Source: Thalassospira australica
Lineage (GTDB): Bacteria; Pseudomonadota; Alphaproteobacteria; Rhodospirillales; Thalassospiraceae
Assembly (NCBI RefSeq): GCF_000763295.1
Contig: NZ_JRJE01000031.1
Coordinates: forward strand, 372,001-436,000
DNA: 64,000 bases
Direction of reading: 5' to 3'
Shown here: positions 36,251-45,262 of the stretch, piece after piece
Numbering within the stretch: the first letter of the stretch is position 1
Layout of the letters: every line of letters begins with the position of its first letter
Program-made: the position numbers and the translations under genes
Notes under the pieces: generated by a model
The model's input: the letters and a program-made list of their open reading frames with translations, nothing else
What the model was told of the DNA's origin: nothing
Databases searched by the model: none

Positions 36251-38143
36251 ATGCTTGCTGGCATTCGCACATTTTCGAAATCAATCTTTGCCAAGATTAT
36301 CTTTGGCGTGATTGCACTGAGCTTCGTGATCTGGGGCCTGAACGCGTCGATGCTTAATCTTGGCACGTCACGTGAAGTTGCCGAAATCGGCAGCCAGAAG
36401 ATCACCCCGGTCGAACTGGACCGCGCTTTCCAGCGCAGCGTTCAGAATATGCGAAACATGTTCGGTCCGAACTTCAACCAGCAGCAGGCCATTCAAATGG
36501 GCCTTCTGAACAATACGGTGCAGTCGCTCGTATCGCAAAAGGTCCTGCGTGAAGATGCCAGGAACATCGGTATCGGCATCAGCGATGAAAAAGTTCGCGA
36601 CCAGATTTTCTCGTCTGACAGCTTCAAGGACCCGACCACCGGCCAGTTCAGCCGTGATCGTTTCATGCAGGCACTCTATCAGGCGGGCTATACCGAACAG
36701 GAATTCATCAATGGTGTACGTGGCGACATGATGAGCCAGCAGGTCGTTGGCAGCCTGACGGGCACCGCAAGCGTTCCCGACATCATGGCGCGTCAGATCG
36801 TTGCCTATCGCAATGAACAGCGCAGCGGTTCCTTCTTCGCGCTAAATGCGGCAGAATTTGCGGATATCGCGGTTGCCGATGATGCAACACTTCGCACCTA
36901 TCACGAAGATAATGCCGCACAGTTTACCGCACCGGAAAGCCGGGACGTAACCCTGGCAACATTAAGTGCGGCCGACCTGATCCCGACCATCACGCTCACC
37001 GAAGACGAAATTGCTGAATCCTATGCTCAGCGTGAAGCGGAATTCCAGACCCCGGAAAAACGTGCTGTCGAACAGATTCTGTTTTCCCCAAATGAAGAAC
37101 AGTCTGCCCGCGAGGCATACAACCGACTGACGGAAGGTGCCGACTTCATGGCTGTTGCCAAAGACGCCGGCATGGACGAAGCCATGGTCAAACTCGGTGA
37201 ATTCACAGCAAATGACATTTTGCCGGATCTGAGCGAAGCAACCTTCACACTTGAAGAAGGCGGCATCTCCGAGCCGGTTGAAACCGCGCTTGGCTGGCAC
37301 ATCATTCGTGTTCCGTCGATCACCCCGGGCAGTACGCAAACTCTTGACGAAGTGCGTGACATCATCGTCGAAGATCTAAAGCAGTTCAAAGCCGAAGACG
37401 CCATCTACGATCTGGCCGCAAGCTTTGACGAAGAACTTGGTGCTGGCACCCCGATTGAAGACGCGGCACGTGATGTAGGTGCGCGCACCTACAAGCTTGA
37501 CGGCGTTGTTCGCGGCGAAGGTCTTGCCGGTCAGAATGTTGATGGCGCAGATGAAATCAACGCCAAGATCTTCGAACTCGAAAACGGCGAGGAAAGCTTC
37601 CTAGAAGAAACTGCAACCGGCACCCGTTATGTTGTCCGCATCGAAAACGTGACCCCTTCTGCACTTCGCCCGTTTGACGAGGTTCGTGAAGACGTTGTCG
37701 CAGCATGGACCGCCGAAGAACGTCAGCGCCTGATGATGGAAAAGGCCGAAGAACTGGCTGGCAACATCAATAATTCCGGTGCCGATATCGCAACGCTGGC
37801 TTCTGAAAACGGTGCAAGTGTTCGTGAAACCGGCATGACCCGCCGTACCGGACAGGGTCTTGCTGATGACATCAACCCGGCTGTTGCTGCTGCGCTGTTC
37901 ACCCTTGAAGACGGCAAGGCCAAAGCCGTTCAAACCGGTGCAGACGTGGTCGTCGTCAAGCTTGATGAAATTCAGGCCGCCGACATCAACACCGCAGATG
38001 CCGCACCGGTGAATGATGAACTCAAGGAAGCCCTGAACGAGGACATCCTGGCCCAATATCTCAATCACCTGAACGAGGAAATCTCGGTCAGCGTAAACAA
38101 CAGCGTGATCAACGAGCTTTATATGCCCGCCGCTGCAAACTGA
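36251..38143 (+). CDS. ppiD: Peptidyl-prolyl isomerase PpiD-like, SurA N-terminal domain
   Basis: Periplasmic folding factor anchored at the inner membrane near the Sec channel. The 630-residue layout is short cytoplasmic stretch, one membrane helix (about 13-32), SurA_N-like chaperone region (about 35-165), a parvulin-type domain (about 260-360, with AVEQILFSPNEEQS and LGWHIIRVPS) and a long helical C-terminal half. The parvulin domain seems to miss some canonical active-site residues, as is usual for PpiD, so a chaperone role is more likely than isomerase. The gene is upstream of trpE, the standard alphaproteobacterial order, and ends in a strong terminator. Confidence 0.92.
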   Translation: MLAGIRTFSKSIFAKIIFGVIALSFVIWGLNASMLNLGTSREVAEIGSQKITPVELDRAFQRSVQNMRNMFGPNFNQQQAIQMGLLNNTVQSLVSQKVLREDARNIGIGISDEKVRDQIFSSDSFKDPTTGQFSRDRFMQALYQAGYTEQEFINGVRGDMMSQQVVGSLTGTASVPDIMARQIVAYRNEQRSGSFFALNAAEFADIAVADDATLRTYHEDNAAQFTAPESRDVTLATLSAADLIPTITLTEDEIAESYAQREAEFQTPEKRAVEQILFSPNEEQSAREAYNRLTEGADFMAVAKDAGMDEAMVKLGEFTANDILPDLSEATFTLEEGGISEPVETALGWHIIRVPSITPGSTQTLDEVRDIIVEDLKQFKAEDAIYDLAASFDEELGAGTPIEDAARDVGARTYKLDGVVRGEGLAGQNVDGADEINAKIFELENGEESFLEETATGTRYVVRIENVTPSALRPFDEVREDVVAAWTAEERQRLMMEKAEELAGNINNSGADIATLASENGASVRETGMTRRTGQGLADDINPAVAAALFTLEDGKAKAVQTGADVVVVKLDEIQAADINTADAAPVNDELKEALNEDILAQYLNHLNEEISVSVNNSVINELYMPAAAN

Positions 38144-38152
38144 TCCGCACCC

Positions 38153-38187
38153 AAGGGCGACCGGAAAATCCGGTCGCCCTTTTCTGT
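38153..38187 (+). terminator. Intrinsic terminator of ppiD
   Basis: A 13-bp perfect stem, AAGGGCGACCGGA (38153-38165) with TCCGGTCGCCCTT (38169-38181), has a three-base AAA loop and runs into TTTTCTGTT. It lies only about 45 bases before the trpE ATG, so trpE has very little room for a promoter. Confidence 0.9.
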
Positions 38188-38231
38188 TACGCAGCCCAAT
38201 TCCCACACCGCCCCCCGACATCGGACAAGCC

Positions 38232-39731
38232 ATGGAAATCAAACCGGATTTCACCAGTTTCAAGCAAAATTACGATAACGGCATTTCACAGGTTCTTTGG
38301 ACCTCCTTGACGGCCGACCTTGATACGCCGGTTTCGGCCTTTCTCAAGATCGCCGAAGGCATGCCAAACACCTATTTGCTTGAATCTGTTGAAGGCGGAT
38401 CGGTTCGCGGACGTTATTCCTTCCTTGGTCTCAAGCCCGATCTGATCTGGCGCTGCTTTGGCGACAAGGCCGAACTCAATCGTCGTGCGATGGCCGATGC
38501 GGATGCCTTTGTCGCCGAGGCCGACGCCCCGCTTGATAGCCTCAAGAAACTGATTGCCGAAAGCTATATCGAACTGCCTGATAACCTGCCGCCCATGAGT
38601 GCCGGTCTGGTTGGCTATATGGGCTATGACACCGTCCGTCTGATGGAAAAGCTGCCCGATAGCAACAAGGATGAACTCGACGTCCCCGACGGCATCTTCA
38701 TCCGCCCGACCGTCACGGCAAGTTTTGATACCATCGAAGACACCGTTACCGTTGTCTCGCCGGTCCGCCCTGAAAACGGCATCTCTGCCGATGCGGCCTA
38801 CGATCTGGCCTGTGCGCGGCTTAATGACGTGGTCCAGCAGTTCCAGCGCAACCTGTTTATCGACCGTCGCTCCAAATCCGTGCCCGACACCCTGCCCGAT
38901 CCAACGGTCAGCGTCACCGAGGCCGGGTTCCACGACATGGTTGAAAAGGCCAAGGATTATATCCGCGCCGGTGATATCTTTCAGGTGGTGCTGTCACAAC
39001 GCTATACGCTGCCCTATCAGCTCCCGCCCTTTGCCTTTTACCGCGCATTGCGGCGCATCAACCCGTCGCCGTTTATGTTCTATCTTGATATCGGCGGGTT
39101 TCAGGTCGTCGGCGCCAGCCCGGAAATCCTCGTGCGGCTCCGCGACGGCGAAGTCACCATTCGCCCGATTGCCGGAACGCGCAGGCGCGGCAAAACACCC
39201 GAAGACGATAAGGTCATGGCGCAAGACCTGCTCGATGATCCCAAGGAACGCTCGGAACATCTGATGCTGCTTGATCTGGGCCGCAATGATGTCGGGCGCG
39301 TGTCCAAACCGGGCACGGTCCGCGTCACCGACCGCGAACAGATCGAATATTATTCCCACGTCATGCACATCGTCTCAAACGTCGTCGGCCAAATTGACGA
39401 AACCAAATACGATGCCATGGATGCGCTCAAGGCCGGCTTCCCGGCCGGCACCGTTTCGGGTGCGCCCAAAGTCCGCGCCATGGAAATCATTGATGAACTG
39501 GAATCGGTTCGACGCGGCATCTATGCTGGATGTATCGGCTATATCTCGGCCGATGGCTCGATGGATACCTGCATCGCGCTGCGCACCGCCGTCATCAAGG
39601 ACGAGAAAATCCACATTCAGGCCGGTGCCGGTGTCGTTGTCGACAGCCAACCGGAACTTGAACACAAGGAATGCCAGAACAAGGCCGGCGCCCTTATGGC
39701 CGCCGCCCGCGAAGCCCATCGGTTTTCCTGA
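38232..39731 (+). CDS. trpE: Anthranilate synthase component I
   Basis: Converts chorismate and ammonia to anthranilate, first step of tryptophan synthesis. The 499-residue protein has the TrpE N-terminal domain (LLESVEGGSVRGRYSFLG, the Trp-feedback LLES motif) and chorismate-binding domain with IRPIAGTRRRGKTPEDD, LLDLGRNDVGRVS and FPAGTVSGAPKVRAMEIIDELE. LLES suggests feedback inhibition by tryptophan. Only about 45 bases separate it from the ppiD terminator and the ribosome site is weak. The partner trpG is 1.6 kb away beyond the convergent deacetylase gene. No leader-peptide attenuator with Trp codons is visible. Confidence 0.95.
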   Translation: MEIKPDFTSFKQNYDNGISQVLWTSLTADLDTPVSAFLKIAEGMPNTYLLESVEGGSVRGRYSFLGLKPDLIWRCFGDKAELNRRAMADADAFVAEADAPLDSLKKLIAESYIELPDNLPPMSAGLVGYMGYDTVRLMEKLPDSNKDELDVPDGIFIRPTVTASFDTIEDTVTVVSPVRPENGISADAAYDLACARLNDVVQQFQRNLFIDRRSKSVPDTLPDPTVSVTEAGFHDMVEKAKDYIRAGDIFQVVLSQRYTLPYQLPPFAFYRALRRINPSPFMFYLDIGGFQVVGASPEILVRLRDGEVTIRPIAGTRRRGKTPEDDKVMAQDLLDDPKERSEHLMLLDLGRNDVGRVSKPGTVRVTDREQIEYYSHVMHIVSNVVGQIDETKYDAMDALKAGFPAGTVSGAPKVRAMEIIDELESVRRGIYAGCIGYISADGSMDTCIALRTAVIKDEKIHIQAGAGVVVDSQPELEHKECQNKAGALMAAAREAHRFS

Positions 39732-39755
39732 TAGCAACAAACCATAACAGATACG

Positions 39756-39846
39756 AAAATCGTCATTCCGTGCGAAGCAACGCGTAGACCCGGAATCCAT
39801 CTCGCTCCGCACAACAGATTCCCGCCTTCGCGGGAATGACGATTTT
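39756..39846. repeat. REP-like composite palindrome between trpE and the deacetylase gene
   Basis: A 91-bp element with 14-bp perfect terminal inverted repeats, AAAATCGTCATTCC (39756-39769) and GGAATGACGATTTT (39833-39846). Inside are two hairpins: ATTCCG/CGGAAT (39765-39770 with 39791-39796) and ATTCCCGC/GCGGGAAT (39818-39825 with 39830-39837). The CGTCATTCC...GGAATGACG core resembles dispersed extragenic palindromes common in proteobacterial genomes. T runs at both ends make it also usable as a bidirectional terminator for trpE and the convergent gene. No second copy is seen in this window. Confidence 0.65.
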
Positions 39847-39865
39847 TTGCGGTTTGCGGGTTCGC

Positions 39866-41095
39866 CTACCCCGTCACACTCTGCATCGACCGGCGCAGGA
39901 CATCGCTAATCGGCACCAACGCAAATCCCTTGGCCTGAATTTCGGGAATCCATTTCGCAAGCGCGCCAAGCGTCAGATCACGTGGATGCCCAATTGCAAT
40001 CGCATAGCCCTGTTGCTTGGCAACACGTTCGGTACGGGCAAGCATCTCGGCGATTTTGGTTGCGTCATCGGCGTCATCAATAAAGATATCACGCGTCAGT
40101 GCCGGAACACCAAAACTGCCCGCGGTTGAATAGGCCACGGACTGCGCACTGGTGCGGGAATCCAGGAACATCAACCCGCGTGCCTTCATGACCTCCATAA
40201 CGATCTGCATACGTTCGGAATCCGCGGTGAATTTGCTGCCCATGTGATTATTCACCCCGACATAGCCGTCGAAACGATCAAGCATCCAGTTCATTTCATT
40301 CAGGATCGTCTTGCGGTCATAGCTTGCCAATAACGCATGCGGCCCCGGATCAATTGAACTTGATGACGGCTCCATCGGCATATGAAGCATAACTTCATGA
40401 CCTGCGCTGCGCGCTGCGTTCACCTGCGACTGCAGGTCGCGCGCATAGGGCAAATACGCAATCGTGATTTGTCCCGGCAGTTCAACCGTGCGGGCGGTTC
40501 GAGGTTGATCAAGGCCTGCGTCATCAATCACAATCGCAATGACGGGCCTATCCCCGGCATCGGGTGTCAGGGCCGCAAATTTACGCCACGGCATATCGCC
40601 ATCATATGGCCCGACCACAGACGTCGCGGTATCGCTGCCACTGTCCCCGGGCAAAATATCGCTGTTTTGCGACGGCTTTGCTTGTGACGGCATGGGCGCA
40701 ACATCAGATAACCTCTGTTTAACTGGTGCCCTGTCCTCTTTCTCTGCGTTAGTGCCGCCAACAAGATAACCCGTGCGCCCGCGCTCGGAGATTGTGCTTT
40801 CTTCCGACAGCTTGTAATCCTTGCGCAACATCGGGGTTGGCTCGGGCTCGGCCAAATCATAATTGGGGGCCTTTTGGTCAGCAGCGCGACCAAGCTCATC
40901 AGATGCCCGGTCAAGTTCAAGCATGCTGCCAACGGCAATGATGGCCGAAAGTGTGCCCGCAACAAAGGCCCCGCCCAACATCAGGCGACCAATGCCACCC
41001 GATTTCTTTTTCGGGGCAGTCTTTTTACGGTTGGATTTCTTGGGTGCCGCCTTTTTACGTTTGGCGGTTGTTGCCCGGGTTGCCCGGCGTGCCAC
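39866..41095 (-). CDS. Divergent polysaccharide deacetylase family protein (DUF610)
   Basis: A 409-residue protein of the divergent polysaccharide deacetylase family (PF04748). The N-terminus is highly basic (repeated PKK and KKA units), followed by one membrane span (about 40-58), a low-complexity Pro/Ser/Asp linker (about 70-180) and the barrel domain from VIAIVIDDAGLD onward, with LHMPMEPSSSSID, NNHMGSKFTA and AIGHPRDLTLGAL. The IDDAG and HxxGS motifs are consistent with a metal site, but the substrate is unknown. The start is a GTG at 41095, supported by a GGAG site eight bases upstream; the frame runs on to 41182 without one. Convergent with trpE. Confidence 0.85.
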   Translation of the reverse strand: MARRATRATTAKRKKAAPKKSNRKKTAPKKKSGGIGRLMLGGAFVAGTLSAIIAVGSMLELDRASDELGRAADQKAPNYDLAEPEPTPMLRKDYKLSEESTISERGRTGYLVGGTNAEKEDRAPVKQRLSDVAPMPSQAKPSQNSDILPGDSGSDTATSVVGPYDGDMPWRKFAALTPDAGDRPVIAIVIDDAGLDQPRTARTVELPGQITIAYLPYARDLQSQVNAARSAGHEVMLHMPMEPSSSSIDPGPHALLASYDRKTILNEMNWMLDRFDGYVGVNNHMGSKFTADSERMQIVMEVMKARGLMFLDSRTSAQSVAYSTAGSFGVPALTRDIFIDDADDATKIAEMLARTERVAKQQGYAIAIGHPRDLTLGALAKWIPEIQAKGFALVPISDVLRRSMQSVTG

Positions 41096-41304
41096 GCTGT
41101 GGTCTCCAGTATTCGTTGGCTGGGTGCTCGTAGCGGCTGCTTTTATCCTAAGACAGCCCCTTCCCATATGGTGATTATACACCGATCCTGTCGGCGGTTC
41201 TTTTGATCTTTTTAAAACGGTTCTGGTTAGCGCCCGGTTAAAGAACTTTGACGATCAGGTGGCAACGGTATTTATATCGCGAAAACCCCTTGTTCTGCTT
41301 CTGC

Positions 41305-41332
41305 TTGACGTAGCGACAATGGCGTTTATTCT
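41305..41332 (+). promoter_or_regulatory. Candidate promoter for trpG
   Basis: TTGACG (41305-41310) and TATTCT (41327-41332) are 16 bases apart; initiation near 41339 would leave a short leader to the ATG at 41366. A second, weaker pair (TTGACG 41248-41253 and TTATAT 41272-41277, 18 bases) lies just upstream. Confidence 0.45.
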
Positions 41333-41365
41333 CTGCCGATCTTAATGTGCGTGAGCCCGCTTTTT

Positions 41366-41938
41366 ATGTATCTCCTCATCGACAATTACGACAGTTTCAC
41401 ATTCAATCTGTGGCACTATCTGCGCGAACTCGGCCCCGAGGTCGAAGTGCGCCGTAACGATGAAATCACGGTAAATGAGGCCATGGCACTCAATCCCGAA
41501 GGCATTGTGATTTCACCGGGCCCTTGTGACCCGGAACGGGCCGGTATCTGCCTTGATCTGATCAAGGCCGCCGCAGGCAAGGTCAAATTGCTTGGCGTGT
41601 GCCTTGGCCATCAATCCATCGGTCAGGCCTTTGGCGGCAAGGTGATCCGTGCGCCCGAATGCATGCATGGCAAGACCGATGCGATGAAACATGCTGGCGC
41701 AAGCGTTTTTGCAGGCCTGCCCAGCCCGTTTGAAGCCACCCGGTATCATTCGCTGGTGATTGAACGCGAAACTTTGCCCGACAGTCTTGAAATCACCGCC
41801 CAAAGCGGAGATGGTCTGATTATGGGCGTGCGTCACAAAACCCATCAAATTCATGGTGTGCAGTTCCATCCCGAAAGCATTGCCTCGGAACATGGCCACG
41901 CCCTGCTTAAGAATTTTATCGACTATACCGGTGCATGA
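41366..41938 (+). CDS. trpG: Anthranilate synthase component II (glutamine amidotransferase)
   Basis: Supplies ammonia from glutamine to TrpE; the same protein often serves p-aminobenzoate synthase as PabA. In the 190-residue class I amidotransferase the catalytic triad is Cys79 ([10 protein letters not shown]), His168 and Glu170 (VQFHPES), and the [11 protein letters not shown] loop is typical. The start [14 protein letters not shown] at 41366 is the family one; an in-frame ATG at 41345 would be almost at the predicted transcription start. First gene of trpG-trpD-trpC-moaC. Confidence 0.94.
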   Translation: MYLLIDNYDSFTFNLWHYLRELGPEVEVRRNDEITVNEAMALNPEGIVISPGPCDPERAGICLDLIKAAAGKVKLLGVCLGHQSIGQAFGGKVIRAPECMHGKTDAMKHAGASVFAGLPSPFEATRYHSLVIERETLPDSLEITAQSGDGLIMGVRHKTHQIHGVQFHPESIASEHGHALLKNFIDYTGA

Positions 41939-41971
41939 GCCTGCACCGGATCGCAAACCAAGGAAAACCCG

Positions 41972-43006
41972 ATGTCGACTGATCATGATATGAAGCCAAT
42001 TCTGGCCAAAGTCGCAGATGGCGAAAAACTGACCGAAAGCATGGCCGAAGCGGCCTTTAACGTGCTGATGTCCGGTCAGGCAACGCCATCGCAGATGGGG
42101 GCTTTCCTGATGGGGTTGCGTCTTCGCGGTGAAACCATTGACGAAATCACAGGCGCCGCACGGGTGATGCGCGAAAAGGCAACCGGGATCGTTGCACCGG
42201 AAAATGCGGTTGATACCTGTGGCACAGGTGGTGATGGCAGCGGCACATACAATATTTCGACCGGGGCTGCGATTGTTGCGGCGGCTGCGGGTGCCACCGT
42301 TGCCAAGCACGGCAACCGCGCGGCATCGTCAAAGTCCGGTTCGGCGGATGTTTTGATGGCGCTTGGTGTTAATCTTGATGCAGATATGAAGCTTCTGGAA
42401 AAGGCGCTTCGCGACATCAATCTGTGCTTCATGATGGCAACCCGTCATCATTCGGCGATGCGTCATGTCATGCCGACCCGTGTTGAAATGGGCACACGCA
42501 CCATCTTTAACCTGCTCGGTCCACTTGCCAACCCGGCAAAGACCAAACGTCAGGTTCTTGGTGTCTTTGACAAGCAATGGGTCGAACCGATTGCACATGT
42601 TCTCAACCGGCTTGGGTCGGTTCACGCCTGGGTTGTTCATGGTCATAGTGGCCTTGACGAAATATCTACCACGGGACCGACTTTTGTTGCCGAGGTCAAA
42701 GACGGCACCGTGACAACCTTTGAAATCACGCCCGGTGATTTTGGTTTGGAAACAGCAAGCCTTGATGATCTTAAGGGCGGCGATGCCGATATGAACGCAA
42801 AGGCCATTCTTGATCTTCTGTCGGCCAAGAAAAGCCCCTATCGCGATATTGTCCTGATGAATGCAGGTGCAGCTTTGGTCGTAACCGGTGTTGCCCGCGA
42901 TCTTGCCGATGGCATTGGCAAGGCATCTGCGGCAATCGATAGCGGTGCAGCCGCAGAAACGCTTCAGGGTCTTGTAAGCATCACCAACGAAGGAAACGCA
43001 GCGTGA
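41972..43006 (+). CDS. trpD: Anthranilate phosphoribosyltransferase
   Basis: Adds phosphoribose from PRPP to anthranilate. The 344-residue protein contains the family signatures [41 protein letters not shown] and [13 protein letters not shown], which include the PRPP-binding Gly-rich loop and the metal-linked Asp/Glu region. An AAGGA site lies before the ATG, 33 bases after trpG. The TGA overlaps the trpC GTG as GTGA. Confidence 0.96.
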   Translation: MSTDHDMKPILAKVADGEKLTESMAEAAFNVLMSGQATPSQMGAFLMGLRLRGETIDEITGAARVMREKATGIVAPENAVDTCGTGGDGSGTYNISTGAAIVAAAAGATVAKHGNRAASSKSGSADVLMALGVNLDADMKLLEKALRDINLCFMMATRHHSAMRHVMPTRVEMGTRTIFNLLGPLANPAKTKRQVLGVFDKQWVEPIAHVLNRLGSVHAWVVHGHSGLDEISTTGPTFVAEVKDGTVTTFEITPGDFGLETASLDDLKGGDADMNAKAILDLLSAKKSPYRDIVLMNAGAALVVTGVARDLADGIGKASAAIDSGAAAETLQGLVSITNEGNAA

Positions 43007-43800
43007 GCGACGTTCTTGAAAAAATCTGCAATGACAAACGGGATCATGTCGCGGCCTGCAAGGCCCGCAAGACACTCGGCACGCTGGAAGCAGAAGCCAA
43101 AGCACAGTCGGCACCGCGCGGCTTTATCAAGGCGCTTGAAACCAGCGTTGCTGAGGGTCGGTATGGTCTGATTGCCGAAATCAAAAAGGCCTCTCCGTCC
43201 AAGGGGCTGATCCGCCCGGATTTCAATCCGCCGGAACTGGCAAAATCTTATCAGGCGGGGGGCGCAAGCTGCCTTTCGGTTCTGACAGATGTTCCCTATT
43301 TTCAAGGTGATGACAGCTACCTTGTTGCCGCCCGTGCGGCGGTCGACCTTCCGGCCCTTCGCAAGGATTTCATGGTCGATCCCTATCAGGTGACCGAGGC
43401 CCGCGCACTTGGCGCGGATTGCATCCTGTTGATCATGGCGGCCCTCGACGATGAACTGGCGGCCGACCTTGAAGATGCCGCCCATTCGCTTGGCATGGAT
43501 GTTTTGATCGAAGTTCACAATGCGCCGGAACTTGAACGCGCACTTAAGCTGAAATCACGCTTGGTCGGGGTGAACAACCGTAACCTCAAGACCATGGAAA
43601 TATCCCTGACCACGACCGAAGAACTGGCCGGCATGGTCGGTGGTGACCGCCTGTTGGTGGCAGAAAGTGGCCTGTTTACGCCAGATGATCTGTCGCGGAT
43701 GGCAAAGGTCGGTGCGCAATGCTTCCTGATCGGCGAAAGCCTGATGCGCCAGGACGACGTCACAACCGCCACCCGCAATCTTCTTGGCCTTGCGGCCTGA
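43003..43800 (+). CDS. trpC: Indole-3-glycerol phosphate synthase
   Basis: Closes the indole ring of the tryptophan precursor. The 265-residue TIM barrel shows [17 protein letters not shown] (catalytic Lys and phosphate loop), [17 protein letters not shown], and [10 protein letters not shown] with ESGL near the end. The start is a GTG whose last bases overlap the trpD stop, so the two are coupled. This is the monofunctional form without a TrpF fusion; trpF, trpA and trpB are not in the window. Confidence 0.96.
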   Translation: MSDVLEKICNDKRDHVAACKARKTLGTLEAEAKAQSAPRGFIKALETSVAEGRYGLIAEIKKASPSKGLIRPDFNPPELAKSYQAGGASCLSVLTDVPYFQGDDSYLVAARAAVDLPALRKDFMVDPYQVTEARALGADCILLIMAALDDELAADLEDAAHSLGMDVLIEVHNAPELERALKLKSRLVGVNNRNLKTMEISLTTTEELAGMVGGDRLLVAESGLFTPDDLSRMAKVGAQCFLIGESLMRQDDVTTATRNLLGLAA

Positions 43801-43813
43801 TTGGCACAAACAC

Positions 43814-44293
43814 ATGGCAGACAAGCTTTCCCATATTGATGCCGGTGGCAATGCGGTGATGGTCGATATTTCGGCCAAGGCGGAAACCGCGCGCATCGCC
43901 ATTGCCAAGGCGCGGGTTCTGATGTCAGCCGAAACCGCGAAACTGATCGCGGAGCGCGGCCATAAAAAGGGGGATGTTCTTGGCATCGCCCAGCTTGCCG
44001 GGATCATGGGGGCAAAAAAGACCCCCGATCTGATCCCGCTGTGTCACCCCCTGCCCCTGACATCTGTTACGGTGGATCTGGAACTGGCCGGTGACGTTGA
44101 TGCAGTTGATATCACCGCGACCTGCAAGACGACTGGCAAGACCGGTGTCGAGATGGAAGCCTTGACTGCGGCTTCGGTTGCAGCCCTCACGGTTTTTGAC
44201 ATGTGCAAGGCGGTTGATAAAGGTATGAGGATTACCGATTTGCGCGTCACCCGGAAAGAAGGTGGCAAGTCGGGCACCTTTGTTGCGGACTGA
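43814..44293 (+). CDS. moaC: Cyclic pyranopterin monophosphate synthase
   Basis: Acts with MoaA in the first step of molybdenum cofactor synthesis. The 159-residue protein contains [18 protein letters not shown] and [20 protein letters not shown] with KAVDKGM, the family active-site region. The ATG 43814 gives the usual family length; there is no good ribosome site, but it is only 13 bases behind trpC. In many alphaproteobacteria moeA follows moaC here, before lexA; it is absent in this window. The product cofactor would be needed by the oxidoreductase near 14.4 kb. Confidence 0.94.
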   Translation: MADKLSHIDAGGNAVMVDISAKAETARIAIAKARVLMSAETAKLIAERGHKKGDVLGIAQLAGIMGAKKTPDLIPLCHPLPLTSVTVDLELAGDVDAVDITATCKTTGKTGVEMEALTAASVAALTVFDMCKAVDKGMRITDLRVTRKEGGKSGTFVAD

Positions 44294-44381
44294 TCCGCAT
44301 TTTGCCTTCTGCACCATTATTCATATTTTTTGAAAAGTCAGCCCGATTGTTCGATCATTTTGTTCAATCAGATCGGCATGC

Positions 44382-44410
44382 TTGACCGGCTAAAAGAACT
44401 AAAGTAGAAC
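44382..44410 (+). promoter_or_regulatory. lexA promoter
   Basis: TTGACC (44382-44387) and TAGAAC (44405-44410) are exactly 17 bases apart, with initiation predicted near 44417 and the ATG at 44455. The LexA box overlaps the spacer and the -10, so LexA bound there would block RNA polymerase. Confidence 0.6.
44396..44410. promoter_or_regulatory. LexA (SOS) box, alphaproteobacterial type
   Basis: GAAC-TAAAGTA-GAAC is, on the other strand, GTTC-N7-GTTC, the direct-repeat LexA operator established for alphaproteobacteria. It covers the -10 of the lexA promoter, indicating autoregulation. Confidence 0.8.
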
Positions 44411-44454
44411 ACTTATGTATCCTTTTTGTTCTTTTTACTGGTTCGGGAAAAATC

Positions 44455-45162
44455 ATGCTGACGCGCAAGCAATATGAGTTGCTGGTCTATATAGACAATT
44501 ACCTTCGCGACCACGGGATTTCGCCGTCTTTCGATGAAATGAAAGAGGCCCTGAACCTTAAATCCAAATCCGGCATTCATCGCCTGATCACCGGGCTTGA
44601 GGAACGCGGGTTTATCCGCCGCCTCGCCCATCGTGCGCGCGCACTTGAAGTTGTCCGCCTGCCTGAAAACAGTGATGATGACGCAGCGGAAACGCCAAAT
44701 AATGTGACCTCCATTGCCAGCGCACGAAAGGCACCGCACCGCCCGGCAACCGTGTCATCGGCCTTTTCGGAAGCCAGCGAGTCAATCGGATTGCCGCTTT
44801 ATGGCCGGATTGCTGCAGGTACGCCGATTGAAGCGCTTCGGGATCAAAGCACCATGGTGCAAGTCCCGGCTAACCTTCTTGGCAGCGGTGATCATTACGC
44901 GCTTGAGGTATCGGGCGATTCAATGGTTGAGGCAGGAATTCTGGATGGCGACACCGTTCTGATCCAGCGGTGCGAACAGGCCCATGATGGCACGATCGTT
45001 GTCGCCCTTGTCGATGACAGTGAAGCGACCCTGAAGCGTCTGAAACGCGGCCGCAATGAAGTTTTACTGGAACCTGCCAATGCACGCTATGAAACGCGGT
45101 CTTTGACACCTGACCGTGTCCGCATTCAGGGACGTTTGGTCGGCCTGCTGCGCCAATACTAG
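44455..45162 (+). CDS. lexA: SOS repressor LexA
   Basis: Represses DNA-damage genes and cleaves itself when RecA is activated. In the 235-residue protein the N-terminal winged helix opens [16 protein letters not shown] and includes [16 protein letters not shown]; after a linker come the cleavage site Ala121-Gly122 ([10 protein letters not shown]), the nucleophile Ser156 ([11 protein letters not shown]) and Lys194 (DSEATLKRL). The catalytic set is complete, so autocleavage should work. An overlapping SOS box and promoter lie directly upstream. Convergent with comEC. Confidence 0.97.
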   Translation: MLTRKQYELLVYIDNYLRDHGISPSFDEMKEALNLKSKSGIHRLITGLEERGFIRRLAHRARALEVVRLPENSDDDAAETPNNVTSIASARKAPHRPATVSSAFSEASESIGLPLYGRIAAGTPIEALRDQSTMVQVPANLLGSGDHYALEVSGDSMVEAGILDGDTVLIQRCEQAHDGTIVVALVDDSEATLKRLKRGRNEVLLEPANARYETRSLTPDRVRIQGRLVGLLRQY

Positions 45163-45199
45163 TCGCCCCATCGCCGATCCAGCCCAAACCCAAACCGTC

Positions 45200-45234
45200 A
45201 AAACACCCGGCGCGCCGTGCCCGGGTGTTTTTGC
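45200..45234. terminator. Bidirectional terminator between lexA and comEC
   Basis: AAAACACCCGG (45200-45210) and CCGGGTGTTTT (45221-45231) form a perfect 11-bp stem with a 10-base loop. The plus strand ends in GTTTTTGC; the minus strand stem itself ends in TTTT. It serves the convergent pair. Confidence 0.85.
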
Positions 45235-45262
45235 GTGGTGCCCATATGGTCGTTGATGGTTG

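Noticed and set aside
38187-38232. Trp attenuator or leader peptide ahead of trpE
   Set aside because: The gap is too short for a leader ORF and there are no Trp codons; the upstream stem-loop is a plain terminator.
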